From JBDSEG01 sp039920165 (GTDB lineage Bacteria > Pseudomonadota > Gammaproteobacteria > Burkholderiales > Burkholderiaceae_C): a stretch of DNA of 7,394 nt. This document shows, one piece after another, positions 1 to 5,635 of this stretch; the first letter of the stretch is position 1, and each line of letters begins with the position of its first letter. A program made the position numbers and the translations under genes. The notes below the pieces were generated by a model. That model worked only from the letters and a program-made list of their open reading frames with translations. It ran no database searches and had not been told where the DNA came from. The stretch is from positions 1 through 7,394 of the forward strand of contig JBDSEG010000306.1 in the NCBI GenBank assembly GCA_039920165.1, read 5' to 3'.

Positions 1-186
1 CAACGCAGCGCGCGCACGCGGCGTGCCGTAGAGGATGAAGTTGAGTTCGGTTCCGGGGGTGAGTTGGTCGACCTGTTCCAGGTCGAAGCCGGAGATCCTC
101 GGCTCCTGCTGGGCTTGGGCTGGCGCGGCGGCGATGAATGCCGATAGCAGCGGCACCAGCATCAAAAGCTTGCGTAGATAGTTCAT
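1..186 (-). CDS. Exported protein of unknown function (N-terminal part; runs off left edge)
   Basis: An open frame begins at ATG 186 and stays open to base 1, giving the first 62 residues only. It starts MNYLRKLLMLVPLLSAF, a classic Sec signal peptide: basic n-region (Arg5, Lys6), hydrophobic core at about 7-21, and a likely signal peptidase I site after APAQA at residue 25. The mature part begins QQEPRISGFDLEQVDQLTPG and continues TELNFILYGTPRARAAL, which reads like the opening beta strands of a soluble periplasmic or secreted domain. A purine-rich AAAGGG lies a few bases upstream of the start (fwd 191-196) and supports this ATG. I do not recognise the family with certainty. I have a weak impression of uncharacterised exported betaproteobacterial proteins with a similar opening, which is memory and not a search. 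Export is well supported; function is unknown. Confidence 0.75.
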   Translation of the reverse strand, partial: MNYLRKLLMLVPLLSAFIAAAPAQAQQEPRISGFDLEQVDQLTPGTELNFILYGTPRARAAL

Positions 187-219
187 GGGTAACCCTTTCA
201 AAAGTGAGCTTTCATAACG

Positions 220-233
220 CACCCGCGCGGGTG
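220..233. repeat. 14-bp perfect palindrome upstream of the left-edge exported protein gene
   Basis: CACCCGCGCGGGTG is identical to its own reverse complement. It lies in the 187-375 gap between two divergently oriented genes, about 34 bp upstream of the ATG at 186. The placement would suit an operator or a short leader hairpin. A closely related CGCCCGCGCGGGTG occurs at 582-595 inside a coding region, so chance in GC-rich DNA is a real alternative. I see no convincing promoter or other element in the rest of 187-375. Confidence 0.3.
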
Positions 234-375
234 GCGGACGACTCGGATCGACTGTGGCATGCGAGCGCTGCGCAAGTTGTAGGGAGAGCGAATCGCGCGC
301 TGTGGGCGCATTCCTACCGCCAAGTTGCGACCGCTTACCATGCGCCGTCTTACCGCCGGCGCCGCATCTATCCCC

Positions 376-657
376 ATGTTCGAAACTGCTTATGCGATCG
401 TGATCGTCGCGGTCTGCCTCGCGATGCTGGTCCGCCTGACGATCGGGCCGATCCGACGAATGCGACTCGATGCGGCGCTGCTTGCCATGTGGCGATCGAT
501 GGCGCGGCGCGTGTATGCACTGTGGCACTGGCGCGCCTCGCGCGCCGCCGCCAAGCGCGCTGCCGACGAGGTGCTGCAGCGCGCCCGCGCGGGTGTGCAT
601 CGCGACGGCAACGTCATCCGGCCGGAGTCGTTTCGCTCGCGGCGCAAGCCGCACTGA
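376..657 (+). CDS. Small single-pass membrane protein, hypothetical
   Basis: This frame encodes 93 residues from ATG 376 (MFETAYAIVIVAVCLAMLVR). Residues about 4-24 form one hydrophobic membrane helix. The rest is strongly basic and amphipathic, rich in Arg, Ala and Trp (around WHWRASRAAAKRAADEVLQR), and should lie in the cytoplasm. The tail carries a DGNVIRPESFR motif and ends RRKPH. In-frame upstream starts exist at ATG 340 and TTG 325, but the extra residues are not hydrophobic or otherwise protein-like, and none of the three has a clear Shine-Dalgarno. I chose 376 because the membrane helix then begins at the N-terminus. Small proteins of this build (one helix, basic Trp/Arg tail, DGNV...P.SFR ending) are familiar to me from Burkholderiales without known function; that is recollection. 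It converges on glnS with a 30-bp gap and no recognisable terminator. Confidence 0.65.
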   Translation: MFETAYAIVIVAVCLAMLVRLTIGPIRRMRLDAALLAMWRSMARRVYALWHWRASRAAAKRAADEVLQRARAGVHRDGNVIRPESFRSRRKPH

Positions 658-687
658 GCATCGCCGCGTCGCCACGAAGGCGCGGTT

Positions 688-2517
688 TCAGGCGTGCCAG
701 GTGTCCCTGAGCGTCGCGGTCCGGTTGAAGACGCGCCGTGTCGGGCCGTGATCGATCGGGTCGGCGATGAAATAGCCGTGCCGCTCGAACTGGAAGCGCT
801 CGCCTGGAGGCGCATCGGCAAGGCCTGGTTCGACATAGCCGTGCGCGCTGCGCTTGCTGTTCGGGTTCAGCACGCTCAGAAAATCGCGCCCGCTGGCATC
901 GGGTTGGGCTTCGGTGAACAAGCGGTCATAGAGCCTGAATTCGGCCTCGACCGCGTCGCCCGCGCCAACCCAGGTGATCACGCCCTTGACCTTGATCGCC
1001 GAGGCGCCCGGCGTGCCGCTCTTGGTATCGGGAACGAGACGCGCCAGGACCCGCGTGACCGTCCCGGCGTCGTCGTGCTCGCAGCCGCAGCATTCGACGA
1101 CATAGCCGTATTTGAGCCGGACGCGTCCGCCCGCGGCCGCTTCGCCTTGTGGCGGATAGAGGCGGAAGTAGCCCTTGGCGGGAACCGGCATGAAATCGTC
1201 GCGCTCGATCCACACATCGCGTGTCAGGGCGAACTCGCGTGGTGCGCCCCCCGACTGCGCATCGACGTGCGGCAGCCTCGGCGCATGGCAGGGTTCGCGG
1301 TGCGCATCGCTGCCGAAGACCTCGGCAAAATTGACCAGGCGCAGGGCGAGCGGATCGAGGACGACATTGGCGCGTGGCGCCTTCGGGTCGAGGTCGTCGC
1401 GCAGCGCGATATCGAGCGAAGCGTAGTCGATCCAGCCGCCGGATTTGCTGACGCCGCTGCGTTCGGCCAGCAGCCGGATGCTTTCGGGCGTATAGCCGCG
1501 CCGGCGCATGCCGATGAGCGTGGGCATGCGTGGATCGTCCCAGCCGTCGACATGGCCCTCGTCGACGAGCTGGCGCAGCTTGCGCTTGCTGGTGACGATG
1601 TAGGTGAGGTTCAGGCGGGCGAATTCGTACTGGTGCGGGCGCGGGCGCGCGAGCAGGCCGAGGTCGCACAGGGTGTCGAGCAGCCAGTCGTAGAACGGCC
1701 GCTGGTCTTCGAATTCGAGCGTGCAGATGCTGTGGGTAATGTTCTCGAGCGCATCCTCGATCGGGTGCGCATAGGTGTACATCGGGTAGATGCACCAGCG
1801 GTCGCCGGTGTTGTGGTGGGTCGCGCGCTTGATGCGATACAGCGCCGGGTCGCGCAGGTTGATATTCGGGCTAGCCATGTCGATCTTCGCTCGCAGGACC
1901 GCGGCGCCGTCGGCGAGCTTGCCGTCGCGCATCTCGCGAAAGCGCGTCAGGTTTTCGGCCGCGCTGCGCCCGCGCTGCGGGCTCGCGGTGCCGGGGCGCG
2001 CGAAATCGCCGCGGTTTGCGCGCATTTCGTCGGCCGACTGCTCGTCCACGTAGGCATGGCCGGCGTCGATCAGCGCTTCGGCGGCGCGGTACATGAAATC
2101 GAAATAGTCGCTCGCGTGATACAGATGACTGCGCAGCGCGCCGGGGCGCAGGGGGTCGGGCGCGGTCCAGTCGAAGCCCAGCCAGCGCACGCTGTCTTCG
2201 ATCGCCTCCACATATTCCCGTTCTTCCTTCTCCGGGTTCGTATCGTCGAAGCGCAGGTGGCACACGCCGCCGTAATCGCGCGCCAGGCCGAAATTCAGGC
2301 AGATGCTTTTCGCGTGCCCGATGTGCAGATAGCCGTTCGGCTCGGGCGGGAAGCGGGTGCGGATCCGCGCCGCATCCAGCGGCCCGGCCGCGTGGTGCGC
2401 CGCATCGCCTGGCGTTCCGGCGAAGTGGCGGCCGGCATAGGTTCCGTCGGCAAGATCGCGCTCGATGACCTGGCGCAGGAAATGGCTCGGCTTGGCGGCG
2501 TCGCTCGGTACGTTCAT
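688..2517 (-). CDS. glnS: Glutamine--tRNA ligase (GlnRS)
   Basis: This is a 609-residue class I aminoacyl-tRNA synthetase that charges tRNA-Gln in the cytoplasm (Gln + ATP + tRNA-Gln to Gln-tRNA-Gln + AMP + PPi). The N-terminus (SHFLRQVIERDLADGTYAGR) matches the GlnRS opening. The signature RFPPEPNGYLHIGHAKSI spans about 55-72, with HIGH at 65-68. RFDDTNPEKEERE follows at about 89-101; the Asp of this motif contacts the substrate in E. coli GlnRS. YPMYTYAHPIEDALENITHS lies at about 244-263, and the KMSKS equivalent is VTSKRKL at 308-314, followed by GWDDPRMPT. The beta-barrel anticodon-binding region fills about 385-600 (PVPAKGYFRLYPP, VKGVITWV, ERFQFERHGYF). It is longer than E. coli GlnRS (about 550 residues), partly through an insert of about 20 residues at 32-51 before the HIGH region. 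The ATG at 2517 has no strong Shine-Dalgarno, but homology begins almost at once. All motifs are intact. Confidence 0.97.
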   Translation of the reverse strand: MNVPSDAAKPSHFLRQVIERDLADGTYAGRHFAGTPGDAAHHAAGPLDAARIRTRFPPEPNGYLHIGHAKSICLNFGLARDYGGVCHLRFDDTNPEKEEREYVEAIEDSVRWLGFDWTAPDPLRPGALRSHLYHASDYFDFMYRAAEALIDAGHAYVDEQSADEMRANRGDFARPGTASPQRGRSAAENLTRFREMRDGKLADGAAVLRAKIDMASPNINLRDPALYRIKRATHHNTGDRWCIYPMYTYAHPIEDALENITHSICTLEFEDQRPFYDWLLDTLCDLGLLARPRPHQYEFARLNLTYIVTSKRKLRQLVDEGHVDGWDDPRMPTLIGMRRRGYTPESIRLLAERSGVSKSGGWIDYASLDIALRDDLDPKAPRANVVLDPLALRLVNFAEVFGSDAHREPCHAPRLPHVDAQSGGAPREFALTRDVWIERDDFMPVPAKGYFRLYPPQGEAAAGGRVRLKYGYVVECCGCEHDDAGTVTRVLARLVPDTKSGTPGASAIKVKGVITWVGAGDAVEAEFRLYDRLFTEAQPDASGRDFLSVLNPNSKRSAHGYVEPGLADAPPGERFQFERHGYFIADPIDHGPTRRVFNRTATLRDTWHA

Positions 2518-2559
2518 GGGGACGAAGTGCCGGCGGCACGCAGAAATCGGGGCGAATCG

Positions 2560-2587
2560 ATTCTATCGAGCGTGGTAATTGCGCCAA
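2560..2587 (-). promoter_or_regulatory. Candidate sigma70 promoter for glnS
   Basis: Reading the minus strand, TTGGCG (fwd 2582-2587) matches the -35 consensus at 4 of 6 positions and TAGAAT (fwd 2560-2565) matches the -10 consensus at 5 of 6, with a 16-bp spacer. Transcription would begin near 2553, leaving a leader of about 35 nt before the glnS ATG at 2517. This is pattern matching in an unusually AT-richer patch of a GC-rich window, with no experimental support. Confidence 0.4.
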
Positions 2588-2600
2588 TCTGCGCCCAGCG

Positions 2601-2640
2601 ACATGCCAGCGATACATGCCTTTACCTTCGTTGACATGCC
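2601..2640. repeat. Three copies of ACATGCC in the glnS divergent promoter region
   Basis: ACATGCC occurs at 2601-2607, 2614-2620 and 2634-2640. The first two sit in a longer near-tandem unit, CCAGCGACATG followed directly by CCAGCGATACATG (2595-2618). They lie just upstream of the candidate glnS promoter and about 80-120 bp upstream of the divergent secreted-protein gene. Spacing is 13 and then 20 bp. The repeats could be binding sites for a regulator or remnants of a small duplication; the sequence does not say which. Confidence 0.35.
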
Positions 2641-2705
2641 TCGCGTAGGCTCGGCCTCGGGTGTGATGCGTTGTGTTGACTGCACGCACCGCAAGTGTGT
2701 ACTTC

Positions 2706-2712
2706 AAAGGAG
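2706..2712 (+). promoter_or_regulatory. Strong Shine-Dalgarno that fixes the start at 2720
   Basis: AAAGGAG ends 7 bases before ATG 2720. It marks MKKTLAIALA as the true N-terminus. The open frame continues upstream to about 2579, but without a comparable ribosome site and with residues that do not resemble a signal peptide. Confidence 0.8.
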
Positions 2713-2719
2713 TTTGACC

Positions 2720-3190
2720 ATGAAGAAAACCCTCGCCATCGCTCTTGCCGCTGCCGGCGGCCTGTTCGCCGCCGGTGCGGCCAATGCCGGCAGCAATGTG
2801 TTCTGGTCGATCGGCATCAGCGCACCGGCTGTCGCCACCGTGATCTCGAATTCGCCGGGGTACTACGAACCTTCGTACGCCCCCGCGCCGAGCTACTACG
2901 CTCCCGCGCCGGTCTATGCACCCGCGCCGGTCTATGCCTACCCGCCGCGCGTCGTCTACACGCCGCCGCGGGCCTATTACCCGCCGCAGGTCGTCTACGA
3001 GCGGCCGGTGTCGGTGTATTACCAGGGCGGGCGCCGTTATGCCGACCGCGACCGCGACGGCATTCCCGATCGCTATGACCGCTACGACAACCGCAGGGGC
3101 CACCACGGCCAGTACCGCGAACGCGACCGCGACCATGACGGCATTCCCGACCGCTACGACCGCCACGACAACCGCCGCTACGGCTATTGA
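2720..3190 (+). CDS. Secreted Tyr/Pro-rich protein with two DxDxDG calcium-binding-type repeats
   Basis: This is a 156-residue protein with three parts. Residues 1-23 form a Sec signal peptide (MKKTLAIALAAAGGLF, cleavage likely after AANA). Residues about 50-95 are a low-complexity tract built from YAPAP units and related Tyr/Pro motifs (YAPAPSYYAPAPVYAPAPVY, then PPRVVYTPPRAYYPPQVVY). The C-terminus holds two nearly identical 18-residue repeats at 109-126 and 136-153, DRDRDGIPDRYDRYDNRR and DRDHDGIPDRYDRHDNRR. The DxDxDGIPDxxD core is the pattern of thrombospondin type 3 and related EF-hand-like calcium loops. I infer a periplasmic or surface protein that may bind calcium; no enzyme motif is visible. 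The Pro/Tyr tract suggests an extended, flexible segment. The gene has a strong ribosome site, is divergent from glnS and is followed by its own terminator, so it is probably monocistronic. Similar proteins are annotated as hypothetical in related bacteria (recollection). Confidence 0.85.
   Translation: MKKTLAIALAAAGGLFAAGAANAGSNVFWSIGISAPAVATVISNSPGYYEPSYAPAPSYYAPAPVYAPAPVYAYPPRVVYTPPRAYYPPQVVYERPVSVYYQGGRRYADRDRDGIPDRYDRYDNRRGHHGQYRERDRDHDGIPDRYDRHDNRRYGY
2903..2937 (+). repeat. Tandem repeat encoding PAPVYA units
   Basis: The 17-base sequence CCCGCGCCGGTCTATGC occurs exactly at 2903-2919 and again at 2921-2937, a period of 18 bp (6 codons, PAPVYA). A more diverged copy precedes it from about 2876. 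It lies inside the secreted-protein gene and keeps the frame, so copy number could vary without breaking the gene. Confidence 0.8.
3044..3178 (+). repeat. Two 54-bp in-frame repeats encoding the DxDxDGIPDRYD units
   Basis: Copies lie at 3044-3097 and 3125-3178, offset by 81 bp (27 codons). By hand alignment 47 of 54 bases match, and 16 of 18 encoded residues are identical (the differences are Arg to His and Tyr to His). This points to an internal duplication of a calcium-loop-like unit. Confidence 0.85.
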
Positions 3191-3236
3191 GGGTTGATCT
3201 CGCGCCGACCATCCGCGCGTCGGCCTGAATGCATCG

Positions 3237-3266
3237 AGCCAACGCCATTCGGCGTTGGCTTTTTTT
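3237..3266 (+). terminator. Rho-independent terminator of the secreted-protein gene
   Basis: A perfect 10-bp stem (AGCCAACGCC at 3237-3246 with GGCGTTGGCT at 3251-3260) encloses a 4-base ATTC loop and runs straight into seven Ts (3260-3266). It starts 46 bp after the stop at 3190. On the opposite strand the hairpin is not followed by a T run, so it should stop rightward transcripts only, protecting the convergent DUF1499 gene that ends at 3279. Confidence 0.93.
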
Positions 3267-3278
3267 GCCTGTCGCGCG

Positions 3279-3770
3279 TCAAGGCGCGGCATTCAGGCGC
3301 CCGCGGATCGCCTCGATGCGCTGGCGGTTCACGTCGAAATCCTTGCGCCCCAGGCGCGAGGCCGACCGGACCTGCACCACGTTCGCGGTCGGGTCGAACC
3401 AGAATTCGGCGTCGTCGACGAAATGCATCCAGCGCGTCGTGAATTCGAAGCGCAGATAGTCCGGCCGGCGTTCTACCAGCCGCCCGCCGTCGATCTCCGA
3501 CGCGACCGCCGCGATCCGCGCGAGCGTCGCATCGCGGTCGCCGCGCAGTGCGAGCGGCTCGATATGCGCCTGCTCGCGCAGCGAATGGTCGGCGTGTAGC
3601 CGGGCCTGGCTGCTCACGCTGTTCGGCGTGGTCGACGGCGCTGCGAGGCGGCCGTCGCGAACCCCGAGCTGCGTCGGCGGCGTCCCGGAGAACACGCCGG
3701 TCTGGGCGGCGATCAGTCCGCCCAGGGCGAGCGCGCCGGTGGCGAGCAGCGCATTCCTGACGATGGGCAT
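3279..3770 (-). CDS. DUF1499 family protein with N-terminal membrane or signal segment
   Basis: This frame encodes 163 residues from ATG 3770, supported by GGAGGT on the minus strand (fwd 3775-3780), 4 bases from the ATG. Residues about 5-23 (RNALLATGALALGGLIAAQ) form a hydrophobic helix that is either a membrane anchor or an uncleaved signal. From about residue 45 the protein follows the DUF1499 pattern: TPNSVSSQA at 48-56, HIEPL at 69-73, a central YLRFEFTTRWMHFVDDAEFWF stretch (about 105-125), then VVQVRSASRLGRKDFDVNRQ (131-150) and the closing RIEAIRGRL. The RSASRxGRxDFxVNR block is the hallmark of the family. No biochemical function is established for it. The frame stays open far upstream (to about 4544), but that part lies over the M14 gene and does not read as protein. 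The gene is divergent from the M14 gene with a 97-bp gap and convergent with the secreted-protein gene. Confidence 0.9.
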   Translation of the reverse strand: MPIVRNALLATGALALGGLIAAQTGVFSGTPPTQLGVRDGRLAAPSTTPNSVSSQARLHADHSLREQAHIEPLALRGDRDATLARIAAVASEIDGGRLVERRPDYLRFEFTTRWMHFVDDAEFWFDPTANVVQVRSASRLGRKDFDVNRQRIEAIRGRLNAAP

Positions 3771-3867
3771 GGTGACCTCCGAGGGCTTGAACGAGCGCGC
3801 CGATTGTGCGGCGCGGCCCGCGTATATTGCGGCGCCTGTGCGCCGCTCGGCGCGTGCGGGATGACCG

Positions 3868-5622
3868 ATGACGATGGGAAGAGATGGACGCCGCGCGCGG
3901 CGCGGCAGGTTGTTGGCAGCGGGGCTTCCGTTTCTGGTGTCGTGCGCATCGCAGGTACCGCTCACGCGGCCGGTTCCCGCGCCGGTGAGCGTCGCGATTC
4001 CCGCGCCCATCGTGAGCCGCGCTGCGATACCGCTCGAGACGCCGCCGGCAGCAGCGGCAGCCTCGGCGCCGGCCGCGGCCGCGTCGCAGCCGCCGACCGG
4101 CGTCGAAGCGCGCTTCCCCGCCCCGCGCGTGGTGTACCAGACGCCGGCGTTCGAGCCGGGCCATACCGGCTTTACCAGCAACGGCGAACTGCAGTTGATG
4201 CTGGGCGCCATCACGCGCGAGGCCGCGCCCGGCGTCGTGGTACGCCGGCTTTCACTCGGCACGTCGCAATCGGCAGTTCCCATCGATGCGCTGCTGCTCG
4301 CGCGACATCGCGAGTCGGTGCTCGACGGCCTCCTGCTCGGCGGCCGGCCGACCGTGCTGCTGATCGCGCAGCAGCACGGCGACGAACCGGCCGGCGCCGA
4401 GGCGCTGATGGCCGTCGCGCGCGAGCTGGCGCAGGGCGCTCTCGCGCCGCTGCTCGAGCGCATCAATGTCGTCGTGCTGGCGCGCGCCAATCCGGACGGT
4501 GCTGCCACCGGACGGCGCTTCTCGGCCAGCGGGATCGATATCAACCGCGATCACCTGCTGCTGCGCAGCCCCGAGGCGCAGGCCCAGGCGCGGTTGATGC
4601 GCGAGTTCAAGCCGCTCGTGGTTATGGACCTGCACGAGTACGCCGTCGGTGCCGCATTCCTCGACAAATTCGCCGGTGTCCCGCGCTTCGATGCCTTGCT
4701 GCAATACGCCACCACGGCGAATCTGCCCGAATTCGTCACCAAGGCGGCCGAGGAATGGTTTCGCCGCCCGGTCGTCGCGGCGTTGCAGCGCGAAGGCCTG
4801 ACCACGGAGTGGTATCACACGACGGCGCCCGATCCGGCCGATCGCAAGGTGGCAATGGGCAGCGTGCGGCCCGAGGCAGCGCGCAACATCGCGGGGCTGA
4901 ACAACGCGGTCGGGCTCTTGATCGAGACACGCGGCGCCGACCTGGGTCGCCAGCACCTCGCGCGCCGCGTGCATGCCCATGTGACCGCTGCATCGGCGCT
5001 GCTCGCGAGCGCGGCCGAACACGCCGCCGACCTGCTGCGCGTTCGCCGCTTCGTCGACGCCGATGTGGCGGCGCAGGCGTGCCGTGGGCAGGCGGTGATC
5101 CAGGCGGCGCCGACGCCCAGCGAATACGAACTGCTGCTGCTCGATCCTTCGAGCGGCGCCGACAAGCGCGTCGGCGTGGCGTGGGAATCGGCGCTGCAAC
5201 TGCAGACCGTGCGCACGCGCGCTCGGCCCTGCGGCTACTGGCTCGGCGCCGACCAGGCCGATGCGGTGCGCCATCTGCGCGCCCTTGGCGTGACCGTGCA
5301 GCGGCTCGACGAGGCCGGCGATCTGCGCGGCGAGGCTTATGCCGAAACCGGCCGCGCGCTGGTCCCGGCGGGCGAGGGCGCCGACAACGTCGCCGATGGC
5401 GGCGGCTCGCTCGAGCTGCGCGTTCGGCTGCAGCCGACGCTGCTCGACGTGCTGGCCGGCAGCTACTACGTGGGACTCGATCAGCCGCTCGCCAACCTCG
5501 TCATTGCCGCGCTCGAGCCCGATACGCCGTCGAGCTTTGCGGCGCACCGCATCGTCTCGAATGTCGATGCGATCGCCCGTGTCGTGGCACGGCCGGAAGT
5601 AAGGATGTCGGTCCTGCCCTGA
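3868..5622 (+). CDS. M14-family zinc carboxypeptidase, predicted lipoprotein
   Basis: This 584-residue protein opens with a basic stretch (RDGRRARRGR), a short hydrophobic run and a lipobox LVSC with Cys26, so it is probably lipid-anchored. A Pro/Ala-rich linker (about 30-85) leads to the catalytic domain. Zinc ligands of the M14 fold are visible: HGDE at 170-173 (His170, Glu173) and the third His in DLHEY (His256). ANPDG (207-211) and the INRDH motif (225-229, Asn-Arg expected to hold the substrate carboxylate) lie between them. The catalytic Glu is in LIETRG (Glu353). The set is complete, so the enzyme should be active, cutting a C-terminal residue or an amide in a peptide outside the cytoplasm. 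The substrate is unknown; cell-wall peptides are one guess. Residues from about 395 to 584 extend beyond the catalytic core and I cannot assign them. Start: ATG 3868 with a weak GCGGG upstream; ATG 3874 is an alternative. It converges on the M20 gene with a 13-bp gap. Confidence 0.88.
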   Translation: MTMGRDGRRARRGRLLAAGLPFLVSCASQVPLTRPVPAPVSVAIPAPIVSRAAIPLETPPAAAAASAPAAAASQPPTGVEARFPAPRVVYQTPAFEPGHTGFTSNGELQLMLGAITREAAPGVVVRRLSLGTSQSAVPIDALLLARHRESVLDGLLLGGRPTVLLIAQQHGDEPAGAEALMAVARELAQGALAPLLERINVVVLARANPDGAATGRRFSASGIDINRDHLLLRSPEAQAQARLMREFKPLVVMDLHEYAVGAAFLDKFAGVPRFDALLQYATTANLPEFVTKAAEEWFRRPVVAALQREGLTTEWYHTTAPDPADRKVAMGSVRPEAARNIAGLNNAVGLLIETRGADLGRQHLARRVHAHVTAASALLASAAEHAADLLRVRRFVDADVAAQACRGQAVIQAAPTPSEYELLLLDPSSGADKRVGVAWESALQLQTVRTRARPCGYWLGADQADAVRHLRALGVTVQRLDEAGDLRGEAYAETGRALVPAGEGADNVADGGGSLELRVRLQPTLLDVLAGSYYVGLDQPLANLVIAALEPDTPSSFAAHRIVSNVDAIARVVARPEVRMSVLP

Positions 5623-5635
5623 GCGCCTTCGATCT

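Noticed and set aside
138..710. A 190-codon plus-strand frame covering the left-edge gene and the small membrane-protein gene
   Set aside because: It runs antisense through a clear signal-peptide gene and out of frame with the better-supported small membrane protein, and its later part is an Arg/Ala-rich frame without features.
694..2634. A 646-codon open frame on the plus strand lying over glnS
   Set aside because: It is antisense to a GlnRS gene with all motifs intact. Its translation is a low-complexity Ala/Arg/Val/Gly/Asp mix typical of an antiparallel frame in GC-rich DNA, with no recognisable domain.
2631..2636. Perfect -35 hexamer TTGACA upstream of the secreted-protein gene
   Set aside because: At 16-18 bp downstream the sequence is GC-rich (around GCCTCG) with no -10 element, so it cannot be called a sigma70 promoter. 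A second TTGACT at 2676 also lacks a usable -10 and would start transcription on top of the ribosome site.
1871..3292. A 473-codon minus-strand frame spanning the start of glnS and the secreted-protein gene
   Set aside because: It crosses two real genes and a terminator, is full of Arg/Ala/Val runs, and mirrors the Tyr/Pro and Asp/Arg repeats of the true gene.
3823..3828. TATATT in the 97-bp gap between the DUF1499 and M14 genes, as a -10 element
   Set aside because: No acceptable -35 hexamer is found 16-18 bp away on either strand. It may still be part of a promoter of another type, but I cannot support a call.
3771..4544. Upstream in-frame extension of the DUF1499 gene to about 4544
   Set aside because: A strong GGAGGT ribosome site and a hydrophobic N-terminal segment mark ATG 3770. 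The extension lies antisense to the M14 gene and does not look like protein.
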